A stretch of DNA of 64,000 nucleotides from assembly GCF_029338175.1 (NCBI RefSeq), contig NZ_CP119862.1, positions 1,054,001 to 1,118,000 of the forward strand, read 5' to 3'. Made by a program: the position numbers and the translations under genes. The stretch comes from Citrobacter enshiensis (GTDB lineage Bacteria > Pseudomonadota > Gammaproteobacteria > Enterobacterales > Enterobacteriaceae). Within the stretch, counting starts at the first letter, position 1. Each line of letters opens with the position of its first letter. Of this stretch, positions 9,115-19,964 are shown piece after piece. Under the pieces are notes generated by a model. It searched no databases, was not told the origin of the DNA, and was given only the letters and a program-made list of their open reading frames with translations.

Positions 9115-10632
9115 ATGCGTTTTTCCGTTGATGTACTGGCGAGCATCGCCATTGAATTACAACGCGGTATCGGCCATCAGGACAGATTTCAGCGCCTGAT
9201 CACGACGCTGCGGCAGGTGCTGGAATGTGATGCCTCCGCATTGTTGCGCTACGAGGCGCGCCAGTTTATCCCGCTGGCGATTGATGGCCTGGCGCGCGAT
9301 GTGCTCGGCAGACGCTTTACGCTGGAAGGGCATCCGCGCCTGGAGGCCATCGCCCGCGCCGGGGACGTGGTGCGCTTCCCGGCCGACAGCGATTTACCCG
9401 ACCCCTATGACGGATTGATTCCAGGGCAAGAGAGCCTGAAGGTACACGCCTGTATTGGCCTGCCGCTGTTCGCCGGACAGAACCTGATTGGCGCGCTGAC
9501 GCTCGACGGCATGGCGCCGGACCAGTTTGATGTTTTCAGTGATGAAGAACTGCGTCTGATTGCCGCGCTGGCGTCCGGGGCGCTGAGTAATGCGCTGCTG
9601 ATTGAACAACTGGAAAGCCAGAATATGCTGCCGGGTTCATCCTCCGCGTTTGAGCCGGTGAAAGAGACGCAGATGATTGGCCTTTCACCCACCATGATGC
9701 AGTTAAAAAAAGAGATAGAGATTGTGGCGGGCTCTGACCTCAACGTGCTGATCAGCGGCGAAACGGGAACCGGTAAAGAGTTGGTGGCAAAAGCCATCCA
9801 TGAAGGCTCGCCGCGGGCGGTGAATCCGCTGGTCTATCTCAACTGCGCCGCGCTGCCGGAAAGCGTGGCGGAGAGTGAACTGTTTGGCCATGTCAAAGGG
9901 GCGTTTACCGGAGCCATCAGCAACCGCAGCGGTAAGTTCGAAATGGCCGATAACGGCACCCTGTTCCTGGATGAGATTGGTGAACTGTCATTAGCGCTGC
10001 AGGCCAAGCTGCTGCGTGTTTTGCAGTACGGCGATATTCAGCGTGTCGGCGACGATCGTAGTCTGCGCGTTGATGTACGCGTACTGGCGGCGACCAACCG
10101 TTGCCTGCGTGAAGAAGTCCTGGCCGGGCGTTTCAGGGCCGACCTGTTTCACCGTTTGAGCGTTTTCCCGCTTTCCGTGCCGCCTCTGCGCGAGCGCGGT
10201 GAGGATGTGGTGCTGCTGGCAGGCTATTTTTGCGAGCAGTGTCGGCTGCGGTTGGGACTTTCGCGCGTGGTGTTGAGTCCCGCCGCGCGCAGTCACCTGT
10301 TGCACTATGGCTGGCCTGGGAACGTGCGCGAACTGGAACATGCGATCCATCGTGCCGTGGTGCTGGCGAGGGCAACGAAAGCAGGGAATGAAGTGCTGCT
10401 GGAAGCCACGCATTTTGCATTACAGGACGCGTCGGCTGTACCTCAGCCGGAACCGACGACAGAATTGCCGCTCAATCACAATTTGCGGGAGGCGACGGAG
10501 CGTTTTCAGCGGGAGATTATCCGCCGGGCGCTGGCGCAAAATAACCACAATTGGGCGGCCAGCGCGCGGGCGCTTGAAACAGACGTCGCCAACCTGCACC
10601 GACTGGCGAAGCGTCTGGGACTCAAAGATTAG
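9115..10632 (+). CDS. norR: NO-responsive sigma-54 activator NorR
   Basis: 505 aa enhancer-binding protein. An N-terminal GAF domain (~20-170) carries the nonheme iron that senses NO; Cys in [10 protein letters not shown] matches the known iron-ligand region. The AAA+ domain follows (Walker A GETGTGKE, sigma-54 contact GAFTGA, Walker [10 protein letters not shown]), then a Fis-type HTH ([20 protein letters not shown]). The start at 9115 ([18 protein letters not shown]) gives the family length; the upstream ATG at 9085 would overlap the third NorR site. The stop overlaps the convergent gutQ stop. Confidence 0.95.
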   Translation: MRFSVDVLASIAIELQRGIGHQDRFQRLITTLRQVLECDASALLRYEARQFIPLAIDGLARDVLGRRFTLEGHPRLEAIARAGDVVRFPADSDLPDPYDGLIPGQESLKVHACIGLPLFAGQNLIGALTLDGMAPDQFDVFSDEELRLIAALASGALSNALLIEQLESQNMLPGSSSAFEPVKETQMIGLSPTMMQLKKEIEIVAGSDLNVLISGETGTGKELVAKAIHEGSPRAVNPLVYLNCAALPESVAESELFGHVKGAFTGAISNRSGKFEMADNGTLFLDEIGELSLALQAKLLRVLQYGDIQRVGDDRSLRVDVRVLAATNRCLREEVLAGRFRADLFHRLSVFPLSVPPLRERGEDVVLLAGYFCEQCRLRLGLSRVVLSPAARSHLLHYGWPGNVRELEHAIHRAVVLARATKAGNEVLLEATHFALQDASAVPQPEPTTELPLNHNLREATERFQREIIRRALAQNNHNWAASARALETDVANLHRLAKRLGLKD

Positions 10633-11594
10633 AGAATGCCTGCCTGATAAAAATCCTGCAGGTTAATCGCGCCGGTGAGTTTACCGTTTTCATCCACCAC
10701 CGGGGCGGCGGTAATTTTGCGCTTCATCAGGATCTCTTTGGCGTCAATGGCGCGGCTTTGTGCCTGTAGCGTGACGCCATTGTGAGTCATCGCGTTACTG
10801 ACTGGCGTGGTGAGCGCACCGCCGCCCACTAACCAGCGACGCAGGTCGCCGTCGGTAAATACGCCTTTCACATAGGCTTCATCGTCACAGACCGCGACCA
10901 GACCCAGCCCGGTACGGCTCAATTCCAGCATCGCGTCCATCACGCTGGTGGCAAGCTGAACCTGAGGCACCGCATCGTCGCGGCGCATCAGATGATGCAC
11001 GTTATTCAACAAACGTGCGCCCAGTGCGCCAGCCGGGTGAGAGCGGGCGAAGTCTTCCTCGTTAAAACCGCGCGCCTGCATTACGGCCATCGCCAGCGCA
11101 TCACCCATCATCAGGGTATTTACCGTACTGGAGGTTGGCGCCAGATGCATCGGGCAGGCTTCACGTTCGACGGAGATATCCAGCACGGCTTTCGCCGCCA
11201 GACCCAGCGGGGAGGTGGGTTTCCCGGTCATCGCCAGCAGGGCGACCGATTTGTCTTCGAGGCGCGGAATGATGAGATCCAGCTCTTTCGCGCCGCCGGA
11301 ATAGGAGATAAACAGCATAACGTCACGGCTTTCGATCATCCCCAGATCGCCGTGCAGCGCTTCCGCCGGGTGAACAAAAAAAGCCGGAGTGCCAGTGCTG
11401 GCGAGGGTTGCCGCGATTTTTTTGCCAATATGACCGGACTTGCCGATACCGGAGACAATCACCTTGCCTTCGCAGTGGATAATGGTATTCGCGGCGCGGA
11501 TAAAATCATCGCCCAGACGCTCCGGCAGACGGCTCGCTTCCTGTAACTCCAGCATTAATGTCTGACGGCCCGCGTTCAGTAGTGCATCACTCAT
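10629..11594 (-). CDS. gutQ: D-arabinose 5-phosphate isomerase GutQ
   Basis: 321 aa KpsF/GutQ family isomerase that interconverts ribulose 5-phosphate and arabinose 5-phosphate, a Kdo precursor. An SIS domain (~40-175, [35 protein letters not shown]) is followed by two CBS domains (~205-321). In K-12 it is the last gene of the sorbitol operon srlAEBD-gutM-srlR-gutQ. Here every upstream srl gene is gone except a C-terminal srlR scrap, so gutQ must use a new promoter. Its stop codon overlaps that of norR by four bases tail to tail. Confidence 0.95.
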   Translation of the reverse strand: MSDALLNAGRQTLMLELQEASRLPERLGDDFIRAANTIIHCEGKVIVSGIGKSGHIGKKIAATLASTGTPAFFVHPAEALHGDLGMIESRDVMLFISYSGGAKELDLIIPRLEDKSVALLAMTGKPTSPLGLAAKAVLDISVEREACPMHLAPTSSTVNTLMMGDALAMAVMQARGFNEEDFARSHPAGALGARLLNNVHHLMRRDDAVPQVQLATSVMDAMLELSRTGLGLVAVCDDEAYVKGVFTDGDLRRWLVGGGALTTPVSNAMTHNGVTLQAQSRAIDAKEILMKRKITAAPVVDENGKLTGAINLQDFYQAGIL

Positions 11595-11634
11595 TGGTTT
11601 CTCCGGTTATGATCACTTCAACCCCTTTTGCCGA
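11587..11634 (-). pseudogene. srlR: 3' remnant of srlR (sorbitol operon deletion scar)
   Basis: Read on the minus strand this gives [14 protein letters not shown] and a stop overlapping the gutQ start by eight bases (ATGAGTGA). I recall the SrlR C-terminus as EKGIDVIITGESNE, with srlR directly upstream of gutQ, so this is the last ~15 codons of srlR. Just upstream the frame meets a stop and the similarity ends. It marks the junction of a deletion that removed srlAEBD, gutM and most of srlR. Confidence 0.65.
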
Positions 11635-11884
11635 TGATCAGGAACAACGAAAACTGCCGCTGTTCCCGCTTATTCACGCAATAGCAGTACGCGATGATAG
11701 TGCATTCAGGGGGCGTGAATCATAGAAAAAGATCATGTTGAAGAGGGATTCATCACTAGCGTGATAAAAGGAATCGCGATTTTTGCTGCTAAAAATAGGT
11801 AGCGATAGCGACTACCGCTTCCTTGTGCGACGGAGGATGCTTTACCATACTTCACCCTGGCTGAATTTGTTTAATGGATGTCTC

Positions 11885-12964
11885 ATGTTCAAGCGTCGTT
11901 ATGTAGCGTTACTTCCCCTTTGTGTGTTGCTGGCTGCCTGTAGCAGCAAACCGAAACCTTCAGAGACTCAAACGACAACGGGGACGCCGTCCGGCGGTTT
12001 CCTGCTTGAGCCCCAACACAACGTGATGCAGATGGGCGGCGATTTCGCCAATAACCCCAATGCGCAGCAGTTCATCGACAAAATGGTGAGCAAACACGGC
12101 TTCGACCGCCAACAGTTGCAGGAGATCCTGTCACAGGCTAAACGTCTGGATTACGTGCTGCGTCTGATGGACAGACAAGCCCCGACGGCTCAAGCGCCTA
12201 CCGGACCTAACGGCGCATGGCTGCGCTATCGCAAGCAGTTCATCACCCCGGATAATGTGCAAAATGGCGTGGTGTTCTGGAATCAGTACGAAGATGCGCT
12301 GAACCGCGCATGGCAGGTTTATGGCGTACCGCCGGAAATCATCGTCGGGATTATCGGAGTTGAAACGCGCTGGGGGCGTGTGATGGGCAAAACGCGCATT
12401 CTGGATGCGCTGGCGACGCTGTCGTTCAACTACCCACGCCGGGCGGAGTACTTCTCCAGCGAGCTGGAAACCTTCTTACTGATGGCGCGTAATGAACAGG
12501 ATGACCCGCTGGATCTGAAAGGTTCCTTTGCGGGTGCGATGGGGTACGGACAGTTTATGCCGTCCTCCTACAAAGAATATGCGGTTGACTTCAACGGCGA
12601 CGGTCATATCAACCTGTGGGATCCGGTCGATGCCATCGGTAGCGTTGCAAACTACTTTAAAGGACACGGTTGGGAGAAAGGCGATACGGTGGCGGTGATG
12701 GCTAACGGCCAGGCGCCAGGCCTTGAGAATGGCTTTAAAACCCAGTACAGCCTCTCCCAACTTGCCGCTGCCGGGTTAACGCCGCAGCAGTCGCTGGGTA
12801 ATCATCAAAAGGCCAGCTTGCTGCGTCTTGATATCGGTACCGGCTACCAGTACTGGTACGGTTTACCGAACTTCTACGCCATTACCCGCTATAACCACAG
12901 CACCCATTATGCCATGGCGGTCTGGCAGCTTGGCCAGGCCGTCGCGCTGGCACGCGTACAGTAA
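11885..12964 (+). CDS. mltB: Membrane-bound lytic murein transglycosylase B
   Basis: 359 aa outer-membrane lipoprotein that cleaves peptidoglycan glycan strands, leaving 1,6-anhydro ends. The signal peptide ends in a lipobox (LLAACSS, acylated Cys at residue 19). The catalytic glutamate lies in GIIGVETRWG, and the EF-like loop DFNGDGHINLWDP is present. The start at 11885 puts the lipobox in the correct place; the longer frame from 11783 would not. In K-12 mltB diverges from srlA; here it diverges from gutQ across the deletion scar. Confidence 0.95.
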   Translation: MFKRRYVALLPLCVLLAACSSKPKPSETQTTTGTPSGGFLLEPQHNVMQMGGDFANNPNAQQFIDKMVSKHGFDRQQLQEILSQAKRLDYVLRLMDRQAPTAQAPTGPNGAWLRYRKQFITPDNVQNGVVFWNQYEDALNRAWQVYGVPPEIIVGIIGVETRWGRVMGKTRILDALATLSFNYPRRAEYFSSELETFLLMARNEQDDPLDLKGSFAGAMGYGQFMPSSYKEYAVDFNGDGHINLWDPVDAIGSVANYFKGHGWEKGDTVAVMANGQAPGLENGFKTQYSLSQLAAAGLTPQQSLGNHQKASLLRLDIGTGYQYWYGLPNFYAITRYNHSTHYAMAVWQLGQAVALARVQ

Positions 12965-12972
12965 TACTCTTT

Positions 12973-13060
12973 TGCCGGATGGCGGCTTTGCCTTATCCGG
13001 TCTATGGGGCTGAGTTCCTTTGTAGACCGGATAAGATGCCAGAGCATCGCTATCCGGCAC
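12973..13060. repeat. REP/BIME element between mltB and pncC
   Basis: A pair of inverted REP units (TGCCGGATGGCGGCTTTG... and ...GCATCGCTATCCGGCAC) surround a short linker with GACCGGATAAG and CTTATCCGGTC arms. Standard enterobacterial intergenic repeat. Confidence 0.85.
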
Positions 13061-13179
13061 TATTTTTAACGCGGTTAGTCTATTTCCTGAATCCTCCTCG
13101 TAAAATGGTCACCTCATCCCCATCTCAACGAGGGAAGTGGTATCTTGTCCGGCATATTTTTTAACTGACAGAGGTCGGA

Positions 13180-13673
13180 ATGACTGACAGTGAACTGATG
13201 CAGTTAAGTGAACGGGTGGGGCTGGCGTTAAAAGCGCGCGGCGCCACCGTAACGACAGCGGAATCCTGTACGGGCGGTTGGGTGGCGAAAGCCATTACCG
13301 ATATCGCCGGGAGTTCTGCCTGGTTTGAACGCGGATTTGTCACCTACAGCAATGAAGCAAAAGCGCAGATGATCGGCGTTCGCGAAGAGACGCTGGCTCA
13401 GCATGGCGCGGTCAGTGAACCCGTGGTGGTAGAAATGGCAATTGGTGCGCTGAAAGCCGCCAGAGCGCACTTCGCTGTCTCGATTAGCGGAATTGCCGGG
13501 CCGGAGGGCGGCAGCGAAGAAAAACCTGTCGGTACGGTCTGGTTTGCCTTTGCCAGCGCCAGTGGCGAAGGGATTACGCGTCGGGAATGTTTCAGCGGCG
13601 ACCGCGAGGCGGTACGTCGTCAGGCGACGGCTTATGCGCTGCAAACCCTCTGGCAACAATTTCTACAAAACAC

Positions 13674-13677
<4 letters not shown>
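13180..13677 (+). CDS. pncC: Nicotinamide-nucleotide amidohydrolase PncC
   Basis: 165 aa CinA C-terminal domain protein that deamidates NMN to nicotinate mononucleotide in the pyridine nucleotide cycle. Family motifs are TTAESCTGGWVAKAITD, SWFERGFVTYSN, SISGIAGPEGGSEEKPVGTVW. Stand-alone form without the N-terminal CinA domain, as in E. coli. The stop codon abuts the recA LexA box, and its last bases are part of the recA -35 element. Confidence 0.93.
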
Positions 13678-14819
<1,142 letters not shown>

Positions 14820-14872
14820 TCGTTACCATGCCTGATGGCGACGCTCTGGCGTTTTATCAGGTTTACAATCAG

Positions 14873-14898
14873 AGGGCTGCATTTATGCGGCCCTTTTT
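14873..14898 (+). terminator. recA rho-independent terminator
   Basis: GGGCTGC, a six-base loop and GCGGCCC are followed by TTTTT, 55 bases after the recA stop. Readthrough presumably supplies recX, whose start is at 14923. Confidence 0.75.
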
Positions 14899-14922
14899 GC
14901 ATTTTATTTTTCGAAGGTTGTT

Positions 14923-15423
14923 ATGAGCGAATCTACACCGCGCCGACCCGTTTATTCCCGTCTGTTAGACCGTGCCGTTCGCATTCTGGCGGTACGTGAC
15001 CACAGTGAACAAGAGTTGCGCCGTAAGCTCTCTGCGCCGGTGATGGGTAAAAATGGGCCGGAAGAGATCGACGCGACGGCAGAGGACTATGAGCGGGTTA
15101 TCGCCTGGTGCTATGAGCACCATTATCTTGATGACCATCGGTTTGTCGCACGCTTTATCGCCAGTCGTAGCCGCAAAGGTTATGGTCCGGCACGTATACG
15201 CCAGGAACTGAATCAGAAAGGTATTGCGCGTGAAGCAACAGAAAAGGCCATGCGTGAATGCGAGATTGACTGGTGTGGGCGCGCGCGCGACCAGGCTTTC
15301 CGAAAATACGGCGAACCACTGCCGACAGACTTTTCAGAAAAGGTAAAGATTCAGCGTTTTTTGCTCTATCGCGGCTACCTGATGGAAGATATCCAGGATA
15401 TATGGCGAAATTTTGATGATTGA
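14923..15423 (+). CDS. recX: Regulatory protein RecX
   Basis: 166 aa. RecX binds RecA filaments and limits their growth and activity. It consists of tandem three-helix repeats; recognisable parts are [44 protein letters not shown] and [16 protein letters not shown]. It lies directly downstream of the recA terminator, so low-level readthrough is the expected source of expression, as in E. coli. Confidence 0.95.
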   Translation: MSESTPRRPVYSRLLDRAVRILAVRDHSEQELRRKLSAPVMGKNGPEEIDATAEDYERVIAWCYEHHYLDDHRFVARFIASRSRKGYGPARIRQELNQKGIAREATEKAMRECEIDWCGRARDQAFRKYGEPLPTDFSEKVKIQRFLLYRGYLMEDIQDIWRNFDD

Positions 15424-15547
15424 GCACATACGGGATTTTACTTCCCCGTAAAGAAAACTTATCTTATTCCCACTTTTTTCCGTTCAGGCGAGGGGCGTTT
15501 TATGATGACCTACGTCTGCGACGAATATTCCTTAAATACACCAAATC

Positions 15548-15659
15548 ATTCAAGCCGCTCAAGGTGGCAAGTGAGTGAATCCCCTGGAGCTTACTGGAGT
15601 AAGTGACTGGGGTGAACAAGCGCAGCCAACGCAGAGGCGGTTTGAAAGATGAAGTGTAG
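15548..15659 (+). repeat. Enterobacterial intergenic repeat, copy A (upstream of alaS)
   Basis: About 110 bases closely related to copy B at 38976-39082. Both share GAATCCCC..GAGCTTACT..AGTGACTGGGG and end in TGAAG. The centre can fold as CTTACT-GG-AGTAAG inside CCCC/GGGG arms. I remember this element as a common dispersed repeat in Salmonella, Klebsiella and Citrobacter, but cannot give it a firm name. Confidence 0.6.
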
Positions 15660-15677
15660 ATTGATTTCAGGATAATT

Positions 15678-18305
15678 ATGAGCAAGAGCACCGCTGAGAT
15701 CCGTCAGGCGTTTCTCGACTTTTTCCATAGTAAGGGACATCAGGTAGTTGCTAGCAGCTCTCTGGTTCCAAACAATGACCCCACTTTGTTGTTTACCAAC
15801 GCCGGGATGAACCAGTTCAAGGATGTTTTCCTTGGGCTCGACAAGCGTAATTATTCCCGCGCAACGACCTCTCAGCGCTGCGTGCGTGCGGGTGGTAAGC
15901 ACAACGATCTGGAAAACGTCGGTTACACTGCACGTCACCATACTTTCTTCGAAATGCTGGGTAACTTCAGCTTCGGCGACTACTTCAAACACGACGCGAT
16001 TCAATATGCGTGGGAACTTCTGACCGGTGAAAACTGGTTTGCCCTGCCAAAAGATCGCCTGTGGGTGACCGTCTACGAAACCGACGATGAAGCCTTTGAA
16101 ATCTGGGAAAAAGAAGTCGGCATTCCGCGCGAACGTATCATCCGCATTGGTGATAACAAAGGTGGTGCGTATGCGTCTGACAACTTCTGGCAGATGGGCG
16201 ACACCGGTCCTTGCGGCCCGTGCACCGAGATTTTCTATGACCACGGCGACCATATCTGGGGCGGCCCTCCGGGAAGCGCAGAAGAAGATGGCGATCGCTA
16301 CATTGAGATCTGGAACATCGTCTTCATGCAGTTCAACCGTCAGGCTGACGGCACCATGGAACCGCTGCCGAAGCCTTCTGTGGACACCGGTATGGGGCTG
16401 GAACGTATTGCGGCTGTGCTGCAACACGTTAACTCCAACTATGAAATTGACCTGTTCAGCTCGTTGATTAAGGCCGTGGCGAAAGTCACTGGCGCGACTG
16501 ACCTCAATAACAAGTCGCTGCGCGTTATCGCTGACCACATCCGCTCCTGCGCATTCCTGATTGCCGATGGCGTTGTACCGTCGAACGAAAACCGTGGCTA
16601 TGTGCTGCGTCGCATCATTCGTCGTGCAGTTCGTCATGGCAACATGCTGGGCGCGAAAGAGACATTCTTCTACAAGCTGGTTGGCCCGCTGGTAGAAGTG
16701 ATGGGATCTGCTGGTGAAGAGCTGAAGCGTCAGCAGGCTCAGGTTGAACAAGTTCTGAAAACTGAAGAAGAGCAGTTTGCCCGTACGCTGGAGCGTGGTC
16801 TGGCGCTGCTGGATGACGAACTGGCGAAGCTGACTGGCGATACGCTGGACGGCGAAACTGCTTTCCGTCTGTATGACACCTACGGCTTCCCGGTTGACCT
16901 GACGGCGGACGTTTGCCGTGAGCGCAACATCAAAGTTGATGAAGCAGGCTTTGAAGCCGCTATGGAAGAACAGCGCCGTCGCGCGCGTGAGGCCAGCGGT
17001 TTTGGTGCGGACTACAATGCGATGATTCGCGTTGATGGCGCGTCAGAGTTTAAAGGCTACGACCATCTGGAACTGAATGGTAAGGTCACCGCGCTGTTCG
17101 TCGATGGTAAAGCGGTGGAAGTGATTAACGCAGGGCAGGAAGCGGTTGTCGTTCTCGATCAGACTCCGTTCTACGCTGAATCCGGCGGCCAGGTTGGCGA
17201 TAAAGGCGAACTGAAAGGTGCAGGCTTCGCATTTGCAGTGAGCGACACGCAGAAATACGGCCAGGCGATTGGTCATATCGGTAAGCTCTCTGCGGGTTCT
17301 CTGAAAGTGGGCGACGCCGTGCAGGCCGATGTGGATGATGTTCGCCGCGCACGTATTCGTCTGAACCACTCCGCAACGCACCTGATGCATGCGGCGTTGC
17401 GTCAGATTCTGGGCACGCATGTGGCGCAGAAAGGTTCCCTGGTTAACGATAAAGTTCTGCGTTTCGACTTCTCCCATAATGAAGCCATGAAACCGTCTGA
17501 AATCCGTGCCGTGGAAGACCTGGTGAACGCACAGATTCGTCGTAACTTGCCGGTTGAAACCAATGTCATGGATCTGGACGCGGCGAAAGCGAAAGGGGCA
17601 ATGGCGCTGTTTGGCGAGAAGTATGACGAGCGCGTTCGCGTACTGAGCATGGGCGATTTCTCCACCGAGCTGTGCGGCGGTACGCACGCCAGCCGTACCG
17701 GGGATATTGGTCTGTTCCGCATTGTTTCCGAGTCCGGTACTGCGGCAGGCGTTCGCCGTATTGAAGCGGTCACTGGCGAAGGTGCGATAGCGACTCTGCA
17801 TGCGGAAAGCGATCGCTTAAACGATATCGCGCAGCTGCTGAAAGGCGATAGTCAGAATCTGGGTGATAAGGTTCGTTCTGTACTGGAACGTACGCGTCAG
17901 CTTGAAAAAGAGTTGCAGCAGTTGAAGGAACAGGCCGCAGCGCAGGAGAGTGCGAATCTTTCCAGCAATGCTGTCGACATCAACGGCGTGAAGCTGCTGG
18001 TCAGTGAGCTTGCGGATGTTGAACCGAAAATGCTGCGTACCATGGTTGATGATCTGAAAAATCAACTGGGGTCTACGGTTATCGTTTTAGCAACGGTAGC
18101 TGAAGGTAAGGTTTCTCTGATTGCGGGCGTGTCTAAGGATGTGACCGACCGTGTGAAAGCCGGAGAACTGGTAGGTATGGTCGCTCAGCAGGTGGGCGGT
18201 AAAGGCGGTGGTCGTCCGGACATGGCGCAAGCCGGTGGTACGGATGCTGCGGCTCTGCCTGCAGCGTTAGCCAGTGTGAAAGGCTGGGTCAGCGCAAAAC
18301 TGTAA
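15678..18305 (+). CDS. alaS: Alanyl-tRNA synthetase
   Basis: 875 aa class II synthetase that charges tRNA-Ala and edits Ser/Gly mis-charging. The N-terminal catalytic core begins [21 protein letters not shown], with motif 2 [19 protein letters not shown]. The editing domain has the zinc/His-Cys set [12 protein letters not shown] and [13 protein letters not shown] (~565-690), and the C-terminal C-Ala domain ends with [12 protein letters not shown]. Full length. Copy A of the dispersed repeat lies just before the start codon and so is in or near the leader. Confidence 0.97.
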   Translation: MSKSTAEIRQAFLDFFHSKGHQVVASSSLVPNNDPTLLFTNAGMNQFKDVFLGLDKRNYSRATTSQRCVRAGGKHNDLENVGYTARHHTFFEMLGNFSFGDYFKHDAIQYAWELLTGENWFALPKDRLWVTVYETDDEAFEIWEKEVGIPRERIIRIGDNKGGAYASDNFWQMGDTGPCGPCTEIFYDHGDHIWGGPPGSAEEDGDRYIEIWNIVFMQFNRQADGTMEPLPKPSVDTGMGLERIAAVLQHVNSNYEIDLFSSLIKAVAKVTGATDLNNKSLRVIADHIRSCAFLIADGVVPSNENRGYVLRRIIRRAVRHGNMLGAKETFFYKLVGPLVEVMGSAGEELKRQQAQVEQVLKTEEEQFARTLERGLALLDDELAKLTGDTLDGETAFRLYDTYGFPVDLTADVCRERNIKVDEAGFEAAMEEQRRRAREASGFGADYNAMIRVDGASEFKGYDHLELNGKVTALFVDGKAVEVINAGQEAVVVLDQTPFYAESGGQVGDKGELKGAGFAFAVSDTQKYGQAIGHIGKLSAGSLKVGDAVQADVDDVRRARIRLNHSATHLMHAALRQILGTHVAQKGSLVNDKVLRFDFSHNEAMKPSEIRAVEDLVNAQIRRNLPVETNVMDLDAAKAKGAMALFGEKYDERVRVLSMGDFSTELCGGTHASRTGDIGLFRIVSESGTAAGVRRIEAVTGEGAIATLHAESDRLNDIAQLLKGDSQNLGDKVRSVLERTRQLEKELQQLKEQAAAQESANLSSNAVDINGVKLLVSELADVEPKMLRTMVDDLKNQLGSTVIVLATVAEGKVSLIAGVSKDVTDRVKAGELVGMVAQQVGGKGGGRPDMAQAGGTDAAALPAALASVKGWVSAKL

Positions 18306-18325
18306 TAACTATAAGCGTTAGCGAG

Positions 18326-18353
18326 CGCCGTAGACCTTGGTTTACGGCGTTTG
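18326..18353 (+). terminator. alaS terminator-like hairpin
   Basis: CGCCGTA and TACGGCG arms with a loop (GACCTTGGTT) 20 bases after the alaS stop, followed by a short TTTG. The T-run is weak, so it may be partly leaky toward csrA. Confidence 0.5.
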
Positions 18354-18543
18354 CATCAACGCTATCGACAACGATAAAGTCAGGTTGAAGTTGTGTATAT
18401 CGGCTAAACTTAGGTTTAACAGAATGTGATGCCGTGACTGCTTACACGAAGGTGTTTGTCATCGCTTACTTTTTGGCGTTATATGATGGATAATGCCGGG
18501 ATACAGAGAGACCCGACTCTTTTAATCTTTCAAGGAGCAAAGA

Positions 18544-18729
18544 ATGCTGATTCTGACTCGTCGAGTTGGTGAGACCCTCATGATTGGAGATGAGGTCACC
18601 GTGACAGTTTTAGGGGTGAAGGGCAACCAGGTACGTATTGGCGTAAACGCCCCGAAAGAAGTCTCTGTCCATCGTGAAGAGATCTACCAGCGTATCCAGG
18701 CTGAAAAATCCCAGCAGTCCAGTTACTAA
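18544..18729 (+). CDS. csrA: Carbon storage regulator CsrA
   Basis: 61 aa RNA-binding dimer that controls translation and stability of mRNAs for glycogen, motility and biofilm by binding GGA motifs in leaders. The sequence [18 protein letters not shown], followed by the core [20 protein letters not shown] with the RNA-contacting Arg44, appears identical to E. coli CsrA. Strong TTTCAAGGAGCAAAG ribosome site. Its location between alaS and the serV-arg tRNA cluster is the conserved one. Confidence 0.98.
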
Positions 18730-19073
18730 GGTTTTCGCGTCTCATCTCGTTCGGTGAGGCGCAACCTGATTCCCGCTTTAAACCCTCTTTTTTATCTCAC
18801 AAGTTCCATTTCCTCATTCTGTCTCTCCTTTTGCCGACATGCTTTTTCATTTGCCTCGTTTTTTTGTCCCTCCGCTTAGCGGGCTAAACACCGATTTGTC
18901 TGTTGATAAAACACTCTTTTTGCCGTTTTTGCAGACTAATTGCGCGTGAAGTGTGCAAACGATAAAAGTGCAGGAAAAATTGTTTGACTTATAAGTCCCA
19001 GAAAGTAATATGTGCGCCACGCAGCGACGAAGAGCTTTTAACGAGTTCTCCGAAGCACTCGCAAGAGGCGTTT
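18730..19073. other. csrA to tRNA-Ser intergenic region
   Basis: About 340 bases with no ORF. The first part is AT/pyrimidine-rich with a weak inverted repeat just after csrA; the second part holds the tRNA promoter (18984-19011) and its leader. Nothing else is supported. Confidence 0.5.
18984..19011 (+). promoter_or_regulatory. Promoter of the tRNA-Ser/tRNA-Arg cluster
   Basis: TTGACT at 18984-18989, a 16-base spacer and TAATAT at 19006-19011, then a GC-rich discriminator (GTGCGCCACG). Such a discriminator is typical of stringently controlled stable RNA promoters. It lies ~60 bases before the tRNA-Ser 5' end. Confidence 0.7.
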
Positions 19074-19166
19074 GGTGAGGTGGCCGAGAGGCTGAAGGCG
19101 CTCCCCTGCTAAGGGAGTATGCGGTCAAAAGCTGCATCCGGGGTTCGAATCCCCGCCTCACCGCCA
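19074..19166 (+). tRNA. serV: tRNA-Ser (anticodon GCU)
   Basis: 93 nt with the long variable arm of a class II tRNA. Acceptor GGTGAGG pairs with CCTCACC, the anticodon loop is CCTGCTAAG (anticodon GCU), T arm GGGGTTCGAATCCCC, CCA encoded. First tRNA of the cluster, three bases before the first tRNA-Arg. Confidence 0.96.
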
Positions 19167-19169
19167 TTT

Positions 19170-19246
19170 GCATCCGTAGCTCAGCTGGATAGAGTACTCG
19201 GCTACGAACCGAGCGGTCGGAGGTTCGAATCCTCCCGGATGCACCA
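19170..19246 (+). tRNA. tRNA-Arg (anticodon ACG), copy 1
   Basis: 77 nt. Acceptor GCATCCG/CGGATGC, anticodon loop GGCTACGAACC (ACG, A34 read as inosine), T arm GGAGGTTCGAATCCTCC, CCA encoded. Identical to the three following copies; corresponds to the argVYZQ-type array. Confidence 0.97.
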
Positions 19247-19339
19247 TATTCTCTTTTACTTTCAGTAATGAAAGTATGAGTGAGCGATACGGCTTTAGCA
19301 GCGGTATCAAAAATCTGCAGTAAAGTAAGTTTCCCTGAT

Positions 19340-19416
19340 GCATCCGTAGCTCAGCTGGATAGAGTACTCGGCTACGAACCGAGCGGTCGGAGGTTCGAAT
19401 CCTCCCGGATGCACCA
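19340..19416 (+). tRNA. tRNA-Arg (anticodon ACG), copy 2
   Basis: 77 nt, identical in sequence to copy 1. Preceded by the array spacer AGTAAGTTTCCCTGAT and followed directly by the RtT-like element. Confidence 0.97.
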
Positions 19417-19547
19417 TCTTCTCAGAAATAACAATCGGTTTGTTGTTTCATGGTCTGCGATAACATCGTAGGTGCCAGGGAGGATAACGTTGCTTTAGCA
19501 ACGACCCACAGGGCGAGGCGCAGCCGAGTAATCCTCCCGGATGCACC
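19417..19547 (+). ncRNA. RtT-like element ending in a tRNA-Arg 3' fragment
   Basis: A 131-base spacer between tRNA-Arg copies 2 and 3 ends with AATCCTCCCGGATGCACCA, exactly the last 19 bases of the flanking tRNA-Arg. The rest has hairpin-forming CGTTGCTTTAGCAACG. In the E. coli tyrT operon, RtT repeats likewise carry a copy of the tRNA 3' terminal bases, so this looks like the same family attached to tRNA-Arg. RNA processing is inferred, not shown. Confidence 0.6.
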
Positions 19548-19610
19548 ATCTCTTACTTGATATGGCTTTTGTAGCGATATCAATATCAGCAGTAAAATAA
19601 GTTCCCTGAT

Positions 19611-19687
19611 GCATCCGTAGCTCAGCTGGATAGAGTACTCGGCTACGAACCGAGCGGTCGGAGGTTCGAATCCTCCCGGATGCACCA
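19611..19687 (+). tRNA. tRNA-Arg (anticodon ACG), copy 3
   Basis: 77 nt, identical to copies 1, 2 and 4. Its downstream spacer nearly duplicates the upstream one, giving a 139-base repeat unit with copy 4, which suggests amplification by unequal crossing over. Confidence 0.97.
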
Positions 19688-19749
19688 TCTCTTATTTGAT
19701 ACGGCTTTTGTAGCGGTATCAATGTCAGCAGTAAAATAAGTTCCCTGAT

Positions 19750-19826
19750 GCATCCGTAGCTCAGCTGGATAGAGTACTCGGCTACGAACCGAGCGGTCGG
19801 AGGTTCGAATCCTCCCGGATGCACCA
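19750..19826 (+). tRNA. tRNA-Arg (anticodon ACG), copy 4
   Basis: 77 nt, identical to the other copies, CCA encoded. Last tRNA of the array; yqaB follows after ~140 bases. Confidence 0.97.
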
Positions 19827-19964
19827 TCTTCTGCAAAACACTTCTTTTCTTCACACAAACACTTCTTTGCTTCACACACTGAACAATCCTCACTATCTCC
19901 ATCAGCGACAAAATCAATCAATTACGATAAAGTAACGTCTGGTCATTAGGTTTGTGAGAACGCA

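Noticed and set aside
15591..16751. 386-aa open frame on minus, antisense to alaS
   Set aside because: Shadow of the strongly biased alaS coding sequence, and it also runs through the dispersed repeat; no supporting start or family.
19340..19416. Possible prophage or island attachment at the tRNA-Arg genes because of the 3' tRNA fragment at 19529-19547
   Set aside because: The two sites are only 131 bases apart with no integrase or mobile gene between; an RtT-like element explains it better.
19170..19826. Regularly spaced repeats that could be mistaken for a CRISPR array
   Set aside because: The repeats are complete tRNA-Arg genes with conserved cloverleaf pairs, and the spacers are similar to each other.
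18847..19921. Several minus-strand frames over the tRNA cluster (repeated [19 protein letters not shown] peptides)
   Set aside because: They are translations of the antisense of repeated tRNA-Arg genes, a common annotation artefact.
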